Shown piece after piece: positions 45,601 to 56,633 of a DNA stretch of 64,000 nucleotides; the stretch's first letter is position 1, and every line of letters begins with the position of its first letter. Source of the DNA: Dysidea avara. Taxonomy: Eukaryota; Porifera; Demospongiae; Dictyoceratida; Dysideidae. A model generated the notes under the pieces. The model worked only from the letters and a program-made list of their open reading frames with translations, was not told the DNA's origin and ran no database searches. Where the stretch lies: contig NC_089275.1 of NCBI RefSeq assembly GCF_963678975.1, forward strand, positions 36,556,819-36,620,818, written 5' to 3'. The translations under genes were made by a program, and so were the position numbers.

Positions 45601-47355
45601 GCATACAAGTGTATACGTATGTACATAACTGTACAGACAGATAAAATAAAAAAGCACATGTATGCATGGCTACAAAGTCACATCAAGAATGTCGACTCCC
45701 CAAAGGACAGACAAGAGAAGGTGACAAATGGGGAACCTGTAGAAGTGCAGAGCAGTACACAATAGAGTGTGACTTTTATTAGACGTGGGCAGGTACCTAC
45801 TTTAGGATTTGAGGCCTAGCTGAATCTAGGGACTAACATTAAGCCAGTTTGAAACCTAGTGATTACACAAGGATAATCTCACAGTAAGGGACTTAGGGAC
45901 TTAACCATTTTAGACCAGCAACCTTGGGACCTAGGGATGACTGACAGATAATCCTTCAGTCCTTTAGTAGTTGAGTCCAGAGACCAAAGAATAGCTTCAA
46001 GAAACTAAAGGACATTTGTTGGCAAATCTGAAAGGTTATAATGCACACAGCGTTAGTGGAAAACCAAATGACTTGCCTAGTGTTGTAAAACACTTACACA
46101 GCCATCATGGACCACACTCACACACACAGACAGACAGACAGACAGACAGACACACACACACACACACACTTTACCATATAAAAGTCAGTCCAGTGTTAGC
46201 TGGTCCATTATCAGCAATAATATCCAGTATTCTTTCACTGCTGTAACTTTGTCTTATCAACACGGAGAAGACAGAGCAGAACACCAGAAGGCCACACAGT
46301 AGACTGACAATATTGTTACTGACTGGAATTAAGACACCATTTCGGACAGCACCGTTTGTTCTCTTCATGTACGTGGCATATGTCAGGAAAGCACAGCCTG
46401 CAGCTCCTGTAATATGGGACACATGTATGTAAGTAAGAATGGGCTAGATACATACATATATACAGAGTGACAAGATAGTGAGTCAACACTGGGAATTTGC
46501 TTAATACTTTATAAACTATTTACCTTATTGAGAGTATAATATGTACATAATGCATGTATTTAATGCTCATACTGCATACATTTGGTACAAAAACTTTTTT
46601 TTTACCACAAACATATTTCTAGCTACTAGCAGACAAACCTGTGTCCCAAGCATTCTGGGTTATAGCATCCAGCCACATCTTGGAGTCAGTTAGTGAGCCT
46701 GCATGAAGTAGATGAACCTTAAACAACCATATATTGTTGTATGTTCACAACTACACTTTTTGTGTGTAAATTATTTGTGACCACCACATCCACCAGAAGC
46801 ACTCTACTGTTCTTGAAGCCAAATGACAGTGAGAGTTCGCTCATTGTAGCACGCTCACACAGGCAGCACAGCATGAAGCTTCTAATGTGCTACACCCCTA
46901 AGGAAAACAGTAAAACTATCACGGTGTCGGTACAATGAAATGCCTTGATAAAATCTTTTGTGAGGACAGTAAATACAATTTAGTCTTCATTCCAATCTTC
47001 TATTATTAGCATGAAACATTTAGCTGCTGTGTATATTCAGTATTCATGAAGCAGACATTTTAGACATGCGTCCACAGCTGGCTTTAATAAGGGCTAATGC
47101 CTTACCAATAATCTATAAATCTGAGAACCCTTTACAAAGGATAAAATGACTTCTGAAGATATTTGACCTGCTGTATATAGATACGTATGGCACACAGCTG
47201 TTGGTTGACAATATTAACAACTACATCTATAAGATATGTAGTAAACAACGTGACAAAGTATCTCTACAGGGCGTACATGTATGCAGTGCATACCCTGTAT
47301 GTATGTATGTATGTATGTATGTATGTATGTATGTATGTATGTATGTATGTATGTA

Positions 47356-47398
<43 letters not shown>

Positions 47399-50300
47399 AT
47401 ATGTATGTATGTACAGTACAGTACAGCACAGCTAGTACATGTGTTCAATGCAATAATCATTCAGATGGACACATTCAAGGTTGAATAGTGAAACAAGACT
47501 TCTCTTCTTGTGATGACCACATCAGGTAGGTCAGAAAAGCACAATATTAGCTTCAAACCTCATTTAAGTAGCACAATAAAATGGATCCCTGTGTGTAGCT
47601 TTTAGAGCTATAGAGCATTGATAAAACAATAGCCGCATGACCTATGAAACTCTGTGGGTGAGTGTGTGCGTACATGCATGTGTGCGTACGTGTATAGTGT
47701 ACGTATATACACCATCCATTACAAGACTTTAATACACTCCACTGTACTTTATAAGCCAACTAACTCCAATTTGGTGTAAAGAAGCGTTGAATCCCAATAT
47801 GGGCGTACGGTAGAAACAGTGACCAGTAGAAACTAAACACCACTATTCCTAGTAGTAATGGCACAACAACTTTGCTCAGTGGTTCAATGGTGGATACTCC
47901 TCTTGATACAGCAAATGCTCCAAACAGTACAGAAAATAGGTGACACCAAACAGGCCAATGACTGTCCTATATATGTAGGATGTGATGACACATAACAAAT
48001 CTCATACAGTAACACACATACGTGCATGGCTATATATAGCAAATTAGCAATAGAGATGCTAACTATGGACAACATTTATCCATATAAATGCCAAGGCATT
48101 TAATTCCTAGTGATTTTGGAGTTGGCGTTTACACAACTATTCAGGCCCAGGTATTTATTGCTTATAGTGTACAAGGTGAAGAGTGACTGCTGACTACGTG
48201 GCGCTGATAGTCCTTACTTTACGTATATAGTTACAGTGTGAAATCTTCACTTGCAACACACAAACATGAGGTGAAACATGTTTATCTACTATATAAACTC
48301 TTTTATAGCATGCAACTCTGGTGTTCATTACAATTGTAGTGTAGTTTTTAGTACCCCAGTGTTTATACAGACCCAGCTGTAGTCTATAGTTTGGGATGAA
48401 GTACCTGACATGTATTAGAGCCCGGCTTTAATACGGATATATACAGTATGCATAGGGAGCACTGTTTACTTGAAGTTGAGATTAAATAACGCAGGTCCTA
48501 AACCAAGGCCAGAGCAAGGTACCAGTGTTGTGTAAACCTGTACAAACTACAATTCTAATCATTGATTGAGTGTAAATCAGCATTCTAGGTAGGATATTCC
48601 TATGAATAGAATGATGGACCTTATGTCTACACAAGAAAAATGTGACACATATATTAGGATTCACAGCACTTTTGTGTGCATAAATTGGTTAGGAAATTTG
48701 AAAAAATGATAATCACAAAAGAATAAACACAAATTTAATTTGGTAGCACTCAATATGCTCCTCAGAGTACTAGCTTGTTTATCCACATGCAACTCTATTT
48801 GAACGTTACCATACAAACAACACAACACAAACAATACTAGTACCTGTAGCCCATTCCATGTTTCATAAGATTCATCCACATTAGAGGGAAGATCATTGAC
48901 CATATAATATACAGTGTAGTACAGACACCATCCAACAATAACACAATAGTAACACCTACAGGGAGTGTACAGCACCATGATGTAGGATACAGTATGACAT
49001 ATGTACAATGGAATCTCGGTTAGAGACATTTTTGGGACCCAGAATTTTTGGCCACTTTTTGCTGTAATACCGTATTTTACCAGTTAATAGCCGCGGGTAC
49101 TATAACTTTCAGCAAGGAAAATGATGCGGCTACTATCTGAGGGAGGCTACTATGAGCTTGCGTGGCAGTAGCCTGCGGCGTTTATACGGATTTTCAAATG
49201 GCTGACCTTGTGTAACCATCCTTTAATACTGCTAATCCACTAGGCTCCTCTCAGAAATGCTATTTCCAGGCTTAAAACAACTCTTTTGCTTAGTTTCTCC
49301 TTCAAACGTGTGTCATCAACACTTGTATCAGCATATTCAGATACAAACTGTGGCTCTTATCCGAGGGCGGCTCTTATGACAGTAATTCAAGGCTGTGCTG
49401 CGGCTACTATCTGGGGGGACTATTATGTGAGCCGCGGCTATTAACCGGTCAAATACGGTATATTATATAAGTGTTATCCAACTAGGGACCTGTGAGAAGG
49501 CTAGGCCTGTAAATACAGGGAGTCAGAACATGTATCTAAAAATAGAGGTTTTCCTCTTTCAGAGGTAAAACAATATATTAACCAGACCTGTTGGGGTCCA
49601 AAACTTTTGTCCCTATTATGAAAGTTTTTTCTATTGTGTCCTTAATTCGGGGAGTTTGTAAAGAGAGGTTCCACTGTATGCATGTGTGCACTGAGCAAAA
49701 CCCACTATGTTTGCAAAACTCTGTTTCAGTTTTTAACTTTAATTAAAATACATAAAGTGTTGAAATGTGTGAACATGCTGGGTTTTCACTTAGCTAATCA
49801 GAGACAGAATATGCAGTACTATTTCAGGGTGGTATGACCACATGTGGGCTTGGATGTAAGTTTTAACCAGTCATTGACTTACCCTATTCCAGTTGGTACT
49901 ATAAACAGCCATGCTCCTAAGAACCGGAACGCTGGACCTGCCAGCCGATTCATAGACTCCACTGTACCAAACTTAGTGAAACGTCCAGTAGCATATTCCA
50001 ATATGATCAGTGGGACTGACCAGAGCCACAAGAATCCAAACCAGACCAATAGAAACACCAATGCTCCTGTCAATCAAGAAATGAAGTAAACTCAAATAAT
50101 AGTACAAGTTAGATTTCAATAACTTTTTTTGGGGGATATGCCTGAATAGTGATGCTATATAATTATAACATTCATCGGTCTAAGCACATAATGCTTTCAT
50201 CTCCATGCTCCTTCATTCATCATTTGCCAATATAGACAATTATTGAAATGAAATTCAAATTGTGCGATTCATTATTTCATATTCACTTGTGCCACTAGTA

Positions 50301-53108
50301 CAAGCAGGGGTTCACTACACGGAGGAAATACTATTTACTCGATGCCTGTGACATATCTGTTCTTATAAGGGTTTGAACAAATATCAACACCAATTCTCTA
50401 TCGTCACTATAAGTGGATTCGACTATAAAGGGCAAAACTAAGACAGTGCCTTGCATAGCAAGCTATAACAGCAGTTTACATGCACTTTCTAACATTAGCT
50501 CTCACTTGTTTCATTGATCAGTGACATGTTTGTTTAGCTAGATATGATTTAATTTGTTATTCAGAAGCTCTGTACCAAAAAGGTTGAGCACAAAATTCAT
50601 TAGCAAATATCCTGGTAACTTCGATGTTGATATCTGTTATAGTCTACCAGGGCCTGAAATTATGTTTTGGAAATGATCTGACAAATCCTGTTATGTGGTT
50701 GGACATACTCAATGTTACTGTATAAAAACTTTCTAAAAACGTTCAGACATTTGCCAGAAATGGTTGGAAAATGGCAGATGTGTCCGACCATAATTTCAGA
50801 CACTAGAGTCTACCATACACCCTTTGATCGCCTTATAATTTATGATAATTTGATGCAATCAACCAAAAAATGTGAGAATTAAAGAACCACACAGTGAACA
50901 GATCTGCACTACATGCATCAGTTGGCAGGTTCCAGTTGGCAGGCTCCAGTTGGCAGGCTCCAGTTGGCAGCCACCAATGTGTAGTTAAAATGGCAAGATG
51001 TGATCAGAATAAAAGCACATCATTAGAGACAAAAGGTGGGAGAAACGGAGGAAGGGAAATTTCTAAATAGTTAATCCACATAAAAATTGGGAGACAATGA
51101 TTTGTTGAATTCCAAATTTTTGAACAACAATGGATCCTAACAAGGCAAAACGAAATATATTTGATGGATAACATTTGAGTGATACATATAAGTACACGTA
51201 CATGCATAATTTACTAGTGCAATAATTCTTTCCCTCCAAATTTTGTACAGGACCAACCAGACACTTTCTAAGGAGATGCAGTCTCATTGAATAAGTACCA
51301 CCACTGCTATTGGGTTATCACCACTAGACATGGTTTATGCTATACAAACACAACACAATACTCACCTCCACCTGTAGCATGTATTGCAACGATCCTTGGG
51401 TAACGCCATATGTTGCCAGTACCCACAACAGATCCAAGACAGGACAGCACCAGACCAATACCACTGAATGTCTTCTGTAAAATAAGGAGTACACAAAAGG
51501 TAAATACACAAAAGGCCCAGCACAACTTGAAAAGATAGACATAAAAAAAAGAAATGCGCAATGGATATTGACAGTGGTACCATTTTTCTTATACAAGTAC
51601 ACAAAAAATTAGGAATTTTCAACTAGAGTAGGGACCATAGCACATTGATAAAAAGTACTGAAACAAGCTGGAGTAGTGCACGATATTAAATCACAGTAAA
51701 ACTATAAGAAGTGTTATATCCCTACTGGTATCTTGAGCACAGTAGGGATATAACACTTCTTATTGTTTTACTGTGATTTAATACCGTGCACTACTCCAGC
51801 TTGTTTCAGTACTTTTTATCGATGTGCTATAGTCCCTACTCTAGTTGAAAATTCCATTTTTTTGTGTACTCGTTTGTTGACTTTTTTGTAAAATAAAATT
51901 ATTATGACTGGTGTACCCACGCATACTGCATCAAAAGAAAGAAACGGTGCCATGTACCCCAGCTACCAAATATCATCTGAAAAGTGAAGTATCCATTACA
52001 CTTCGTTGTCAGCTATGTTCAACCCGTTACTCAGCATTACGAATCAAGAACTGTTCAAAAATCACCTCTGCAATCAAAGTAGCCACTATGAAGAATGCAT
52101 TGTACATACTGCGGTATGCCAAAAGGCACCTCTCGGGCTGAAGCGACATTGAACAGTGAAAAAATCAAGCCCGTAGCCTTAGCCGATATTGAGTTACACT
52201 TGTCTGAAGGCATCAGTCAATCAGGCAGTCAGTCAGTAGAAAATTTCGCTTTAAAATTTTATTTTAAAATTCCATAGCAACTTGTTGAAGCGTTTCGGGT
52301 CAATCTGAAAGCTTGTTTGTACCTCCTAACCAATACTGCCTCATTGCTGTCAGGGAAAATTGAGGCTAGTTTTTGGGTGATGTTTTTTTGTGGGCCACGC
52401 CTACACCTTTGTGGTTCCTACTATACAGTACTATTGTACTCCATGATACGTATCACATGATCAAAGATTTTTGTACCACTGGTGGCTGATCCTTAAATTT
52501 GGGAACTAGTTAGAGCAGTCACAGAAAACTACGTTCTGGGAGCCAGTAACAAAAATCTGCCCTACCACACTGCTATTTTGAGTATTGGAGAATAAGAAAG
52601 CAAAATTTTTACTGTATTCAACCTGTCCATCTTCGTCCTCGGTCAAAATCGAAAGATAAGCCTTGACCCTTGACTTACGCTAAAATTTACACTTAACTCT
52701 TGACCAAATTCTTGCATATTTTTTTTGTAAAATTATGCCACTCTAAAAGTATCAATTGTGGTATACAATTTACAAACGAAGCTTGTCTTTTGGCCTACTG
52801 AAAATTTCTTACTTGACTTGACTTTCGATTTGACCGAGGACGAAGATCAGAGTACAGGATATATTGGAGTGCCACCCCCTTGCGTACTTAGAGTTATTAA
52901 CAATCCTTCTATATGGAAGAACGGCTATGCCGAATATAGGAGTTTAAAACCAAATTCAATTCAATTCAATTCTGTAAAATAGACTTGTTAACACACTCAC
53001 CTTTTCATTTACTTCTGGCTCTACAGAGTCCTCCTTATCACTGCCAACTTCGCCTCCTCCAACAGTCAGTAGACTGGCCTGCTCCGAGGATCGCTTAGTT
53101 TCTGCCAT
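39653..53108 (-). CDS. SLC6-family sodium symporter, paralogue B (596 aa)
   Basis: Thirteen exons, in coding order: 53001-53108, 51366-51474, 49883-50066, 48844-48955, 47765-47966, 46639-46698, 46175-46406, 45408-45544, 45154-45245, 42897-42998, 41292-41341, 40475-40598 and 39653-39931. All boundaries are GT-AG and the phases close exactly (1791 coding bases). The start MAETKRSSEQASLL was chosen because it aligns with paralogue A. The frame is also open to an ATG at 53141. TM1 reads GSVVGTGNIWRYP, TM6 reads QNAWDTGAAGCAFLTYA, TM7 reads NNIVSFL-like residues (SNNIVSLLCG), and TM8 reads LAGLSSVVSLME. Trp81, Asp257, Asn289 and Ser293 occupy positions discussed for ion binding. Exon lengths match paralogue A except that its 292-base TM6 exon is here split into 60 + 232. 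The family moves amino acids or related solutes with Na+. The substrate is unknown. Confidence 0.93.
40141..40196. repeat. TACTCTAATAGA motif, direct pair
   Basis: GATATACTCTAATAGAACAG TCAGG, then ATATACCCTAATTGAACAGTCACC. It lies in an intron of SLC6 paralogue B with no surrounding terminal repeats seen. Confidence 0.75.
40752..41150. mobile_element. hAT-like miniature element, perfect 8-bp duplication
   Basis: The left end TAGGGTTGGGAGGTATT pairs with the complement of the right end (TAGGGATAGGCGGTAT). It is flanked by AAGCCAAC at 40744-40751 and 41151-41158. The size is 399 bp, in an intron of SLC6 paralogue B. Confidence 0.9.
41376..42014. mobile_element. TGTGACC-family inverted-repeat element
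   Basis: The left stem reads GAGACCGGCTGAGCAAAAAC CAACCGTTTTT. The right stem is its complement, ending CTCAGCTGGTCACA. The interior (GGGTAAAAATATG, GCACTATACCTTGATTGATT, CAGTTCATGG) is homologous to the elements at 14745 and 54021. It lies in an intron of SLC6 paralogue B. Confidence 0.75.
42393..42690. repeat. transposon-like repeat with G/C-run ends
   Basis: CAGGGCTCAACCCAGAATAT and GGGGGTCTGGGGGCATGCTC sit at the left and a run of C then CCCCCCTAGATTAACCCCTG at the right, forming loosely inverted ends. The phrase GGGGCATGCTC...TTTTGAAAATT is shared with 18262-18300. Confidence 0.5.
43053..43280. mobile_element. TGTGACC-family element, 228 bp
   Basis: The left stem TGTGACCGAATTTGACAAAA CAAGTGTTCC and an inverted right stem ending TTTGTCAAAGTTGGTCACA are flanked by TA. 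It lies in an intron of SLC6 paralogue B. Confidence 0.8.
43325..43800. mobile_element. probable hAT-like element (TGTTGTACCGATA end)
   Basis: It starts TGTTGTACCGATAACC and contains several CCGATA/TATCGG-type inverted phrases (GATCCGATATACAC, CAATATCGATCCG). TATCTCAGTACTAG occurs on both sides (ending at 43324 and again at 43802-43815). The exact right boundary is uncertain. Confidence 0.5.
43944..44574. mobile_element. TGTGACC-family element, 631 bp
   Basis: The left stem TGTGACCGGATCTTGGAAAA CCTACCTTTT and its near-exact complement are found at 44545-44574. The inside is AT-rich and non-coding. Confidence 0.85.
46118..46173. repeat. (AC)n(AGAC)n microsatellite touching an SLC6-B splice donor
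   Basis: On the coding strand it reads GTAAAGTGTGTGTGTGTG from the donor of the 46175-46406 exon, then GTCT repeats. It is in the same position as the GT repeat in paralogue A. Confidence 0.9.
47297..47415. repeat. (GTAT)n(GT)n microsatellite
   Basis: About 16 GTAT units, then GT repeats, then GTAT again, in an intron of SLC6 paralogue B. The ORFs here are repeat artefacts. Confidence 0.95.
49006..49676. mobile_element. TA-flanked element (CAATGGAATCTC ends), host of a nested element
   Basis: The left end CAATGGAATCTCGGTTAGAG and the complement of the right end CAGTGGAACCTCTCTTTAC are flanked by TA. It is interrupted by the element at 49080-49458. It lies in an intron of SLC6 paralogue B. 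Confidence 0.65.
49080..49458. mobile_element. CCGTATTTTACC miniature element
   Basis: The ends CCGTATTTTACCAGTTAATA (GCCGCGG follows) and complement CCGTATTTGACCGGTTAATA are flanked by TA. The size is 379 bp. It is inserted inside the CAATGG element. Confidence 0.85.
50648..50806. mobile_element. CAGGGCCTGAAATTATG miniature element, copy 2
   Basis: It is full-length homologous to 35639-35794 in inverted orientation (shared CATTTCTGGC, GAGTATGTCC, GTCAGATCATTTCCAAAACA). AGTCTAC occurs directly on both sides. Confidence 0.8.
50921..50970. repeat. 14-bp tandem repeat, 3.6 copies
   Basis: The unit GTTGGCAGGCTCCA is repeated, the first copy with one base changed. It lies in an intron of SLC6 paralogue B. 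Confidence 0.9.
51597..51870. repeat. foldback palindrome, 130-bp arms
   Basis: Arms 51597-51726 and 51741-51870 are almost perfectly complementary (for example TAGAGTAGGGACCATAGCAC against GTGCTATAGTCCCTACTCTA), with a 14-base loop. It lies in intron 1 of SLC6 paralogue B. Confidence 0.92.
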
Positions 53109-54020
53109 TTGCTCGGCGCGTGACAATCTCGACGAATTCACGCATTAGAACTAGTATAATTAATAATGCGGCGCCCGTAATTTATTAAGGTGGAAAGCGC
53201 GTCAGAAATTCTATTCTGTAACTATCTCCCACTAGCATGCGGTAACCATATCTATGCGGTAACGTTTATATGGTGAAGGATCAAGAGACAGGTCACAATA
53301 TGAGGGATAGTACAATGCTGTAAGCTCAGCTGTAAGGCGAGCTGTAAGGTGAGTGGATTGTTATTATCGTTCTTGAATCGATGTTTAGGTTTTGTTGTGA
53401 CGTCATAGTATTGTAGCAGTATTAAGAACTTGAGTGTAATACCTGACCGCAGTCCGTTGATTGGATACAGCTCTAGTAGTGCATCTAAAATGCTATTCAG
53501 TGGGGGCCATACATGGCTACAGATAGTCTTGCTGTGGGGTCCTACGGTAACTACCTGTGCATTATCTAATGAATGAGATCACAAAGGCACACCCAGTTAA
53601 ATGGATGGTAGTATGCAATTACAACCCTACCCATAACCAACACCCTGCTGAGCATGTTCATTAGCATAATTCAATTCCTACCCTGTAGTTATCTTGTGGT
53701 ACCCACTACCAGTGACACCTTGTCTGGCCATCTAAGGATGTTTACCAAAATTATGTCAATTAGCATAATAAAGGTACTGGTGTTATAGCCATTAGAAGAA
53801 GACCTGTGTATTTACATATATTGGTAGCTATTTGTCTCTGTAGCATTTTTGTATTCTGTGTGCACTCTTCCAAACGATTGTATGGAAGACTGGCTCTGCT
53901 ATGTGTATGAGTCTAATCAAATATTAAATATTGTAGATAAAATGTAACCAGTATACTAGAGATGGGACAATAAAGGATTTGAAAGCATTGATACATTGCT
54001 CCAATGATGCAATGATATAA
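53109..54020. promoter_or_regulatory. upstream flank of SLC6 paralogue B
   Basis: This is the 5' side of the minus-strand start. It holds GCGGCGCCCG at about 53169 and GCTGTAAGGCGAGCTGTAAG at 53328. The promoter is expected here but core elements cannot be assigned. No other gene was seen. Confidence 0.3.
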
Positions 54021-54664
54021 TGTGACCGAATTTTGGAAAACTGTCGATATACACACAATAGAACTTTTGTATTAAAATGCATTTAAAAACTATGGGTAAA
54101 AAATGCAAGTTCCAGAAAAATAATTATGTAATTTTTTATTGCCTCACTAGTGGGCGAATTAAGCCTCCAATGGATAAATCCTGGGCATCATCATGTTCAC
54201 CTGTCCATAGGGAGTACAAAAATGTTTGTTTCAACTCCATACGCGAAAGGATTTCAAAGTTACAGATGTTTGTTTATGTTGCGGTGACGAAAGAATTTAC
54301 CGACAATTGTTTTTTAACGAATTTGCCTCCTTCTCGAACACAGAAGCATTCCTGGGGTAAAAAGTATACTTTGGTGGATGCACAAATTCATGGCGAACAC
54401 AATGAACCAAGATTCAAACCCGTACGCCATTGTATCAGTAAGTTATGATGGTTTATGTAAGCACCTTTAGATTCTTTTCTCGATAGCTTCTGTACATATC
54501 AATTTATTTGCTTGTCCAGCTGTCTAGTGCTGTATTTCCAACACTGCTTAACTTATGAAACTGAAACTTAGCTAGTCGATTCCTCTGTCCCTATAGAAAA
54601 CAAATAAAAATAATGCATTTTGAAAATTGTGCGGATATCAACGGTTTTCTAAAATTAGATCACA
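54021..54664. mobile_element. TGTGACC-family element, 644 bp
   Basis: The left stem TGTGACCGAATTTTGGAAAA CTGTCGATAT and right stem ATATCAACGGTTTTCTAAAA TTAGATCACA are inverted. The interior is homologous to the elements at 14745 and 41376. It contains a 123-codon frame (54077-54448, plus) that is not evidently conserved in the other copies. Confidence 0.8.
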
Positions 54665-54716
54665 TATTGTGATACTACAAAGTAGTACATATACATTAGA
54701 TTTTATTAAAAGATAG

Positions 54717-55026
54717 TAGGGTTGTGTGATTACAATTGCAAGTGATTGCTACCCAGTATTTAAGATTATGCGATTAATTGCATTCTGAGATGAATGCCTT
54801 CATTTAGAAAAGTTTAACAGTTACTCATCTCTCATCTCTGATCTATTTTGTGACATGAGGCTTCCTTTGTTAGCATTACTTATGATACAGGTTGGTTCTA
54901 TGGTGATAGCAATTGTAGAATAATATGGCTCTCATGGTAGCTAGTAGGTTATAAGGAGAATGTACTATTTTAGATTAATCGATTTTTTTTTGCGATTATT
55001 GCATATCATGATTAGCGCACAGCCCT
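54717..55026. mobile_element. hAT-like miniature element (TAGGGTTGTGTGATTA end)
   Basis: The left end TAGGGTTGTGTGATTACAAT and the complement of the right end GAGGGCTGTGCGCTAATC form loose inverted repeats around a degenerate ATTGC-rich interior. The target duplication is unclear. Confidence 0.55.
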
Positions 55027-55172
55027 CAAAGCAGACAGTCACAGAATATATTCTCTAATCTAACTCTGTGGCATTATTAACTCAATCATTTGGTTGTAAA
55101 CTAGCGTCTGCATTTCAATCTTGAGCGGAACATGGTTATGTGTGTAATCTTCAAGTAAATACACCCAATATA

Positions 55173-55423
55173 TGTGACCGGATTTGCGAAAGGTACCTTT
55201 TTCACACATAAAATTTGACCCATTTTTTCAACTTCCAAACTTTGTAACTTTCATATCACTGCAAGCACGTATCTGTAATTTTCCATGAGTGTGCCTACAT
55301 TATGTGGCTACATTGTGATACAAAAAGAAAGTCAATCAGTGCAAGGAGTCAACAGTTATGACATTTTGTTTGCTGGTATGTCAAATGTGTGGAAAAGGTA
55401 CCTTTTCGCAAATCCGGTCACAT
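55173..55423. mobile_element. TGTGACC-family element, 251 bp
   Basis: The left stem TGTGACCGGATTTGCGAAAG GTACCTTTT and right stem AAAAGGTACCTTTTCGCAAA TCCGGTCACA are flanked by TA on both sides. Confidence 0.88.
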
Positions 55424-56633
55424 ATTGCGATACACAATATATCAATATATTAAAAATTGTGTCAATACCTGTATCACTGTCATGCGTACTGCAATACAGC
55501 AATGTATTGGGTCTTCCCACATATCCACTATAGCTTCTAAAACCCTTTAAATTACTGAGGAGACCTCTGTTAAAACTAGCGCTATTGCATCTTACTGGGC
55601 CATTAGCTAACAAACTTAATATAGCTATCACCCCTAATACAACAGTCAGTAACACTACAGTCATTCAATAAGAATCACGTGTACTTTTTTTGTTCATAAT
55701 ATACAAACAAGTGAATATAATATGTTAAGTCATGAAACAGAAGGCTTGGTAAAATTGTCTAATGGATATATTTTTAAATGGTTTTTTTTTTTTTTTTGGA
55801 AAATCCAATCGCAAATGTTTAGAAAAACTTTTTTTGAAAACGTCATAGTTTCTCCACCATCCTGCAAGCAGTATCTTTTTATTAAAGAATTGTCATGTTG
55901 TTATGGAGTTTTCATATCACCAAAGTTCTTCTTATTCAATGGATTTCGGTATACCATGTGTATGTGAGAGAATCTTGAGTTCCATTTTTGGATAGAACCT
56001 TCATTACGGTATGTCACTGTGAACTTAAATAATTGGTACTGAATCGCGTTTATCTGTTACGACTTGTGTATACACTGTTCATGCATGATTAAACCAGAAA
56101 CTTGTATAATTGATCACATCAAATGTTCAATGTACCATTTTCATCCAAAATGGTAGGGCTAGTGGAAATACTACGTGTGTATGGCTCAGTTTTTTTCTAA
56201 ATTGCAGGTACAAAAATTTTGTTTTAAAAGACACTTGCTTAAATTAAATTTCCCACTATAATACTAATGGGAAAACCCTTTGCATCAAAAATAAAAACTC
56301 AAGCCAAATCAGAAATTGTTCATCATTTTTACTTGTTTCACTAAGTATTTCCATGATAGTCATTTTGCATTCACGTTTCTGTGGACCTTTGAAGATCAGT
56401 AATATCACAGAAGTGAACATTTATCCTTTCTATGTGTGTATTCACAATCAAAGTTAATCTGTCATTACATGTGTAAGCATGCCAAACTATTAAGGGGCGT
56501 CCCAAACTACAGCTTTAAAAATCTTAAAAGTGTTTGTTCTGTGATTATGCATGTCTTTGAAGTTACTGTGTTTGTAGGTGTTGGTTCACATCGAGGCATC
56601 ATGGCTTTAGTGCTTTCATTTCTGTAGTGTGAG

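Noticed and set aside
47187-47488. Overlapping ORFs rich in Met-Tyr-Val-Cys
   Set aside because: They are products of the GTAT/GT microsatellite in an intron.
21310-53108. Bacterial contamination, because SLC6 motifs look prokaryotic
   Set aside because: Both genes have many phase-consistent GT-AG introns and lie amid animal-type repeats.
54077-54448. 123-codon ORF as a gene
   Set aside because: It lies wholly inside a TGTGACC-family element, and homologous copies at 14745 and 41376 do not show a matching frame.
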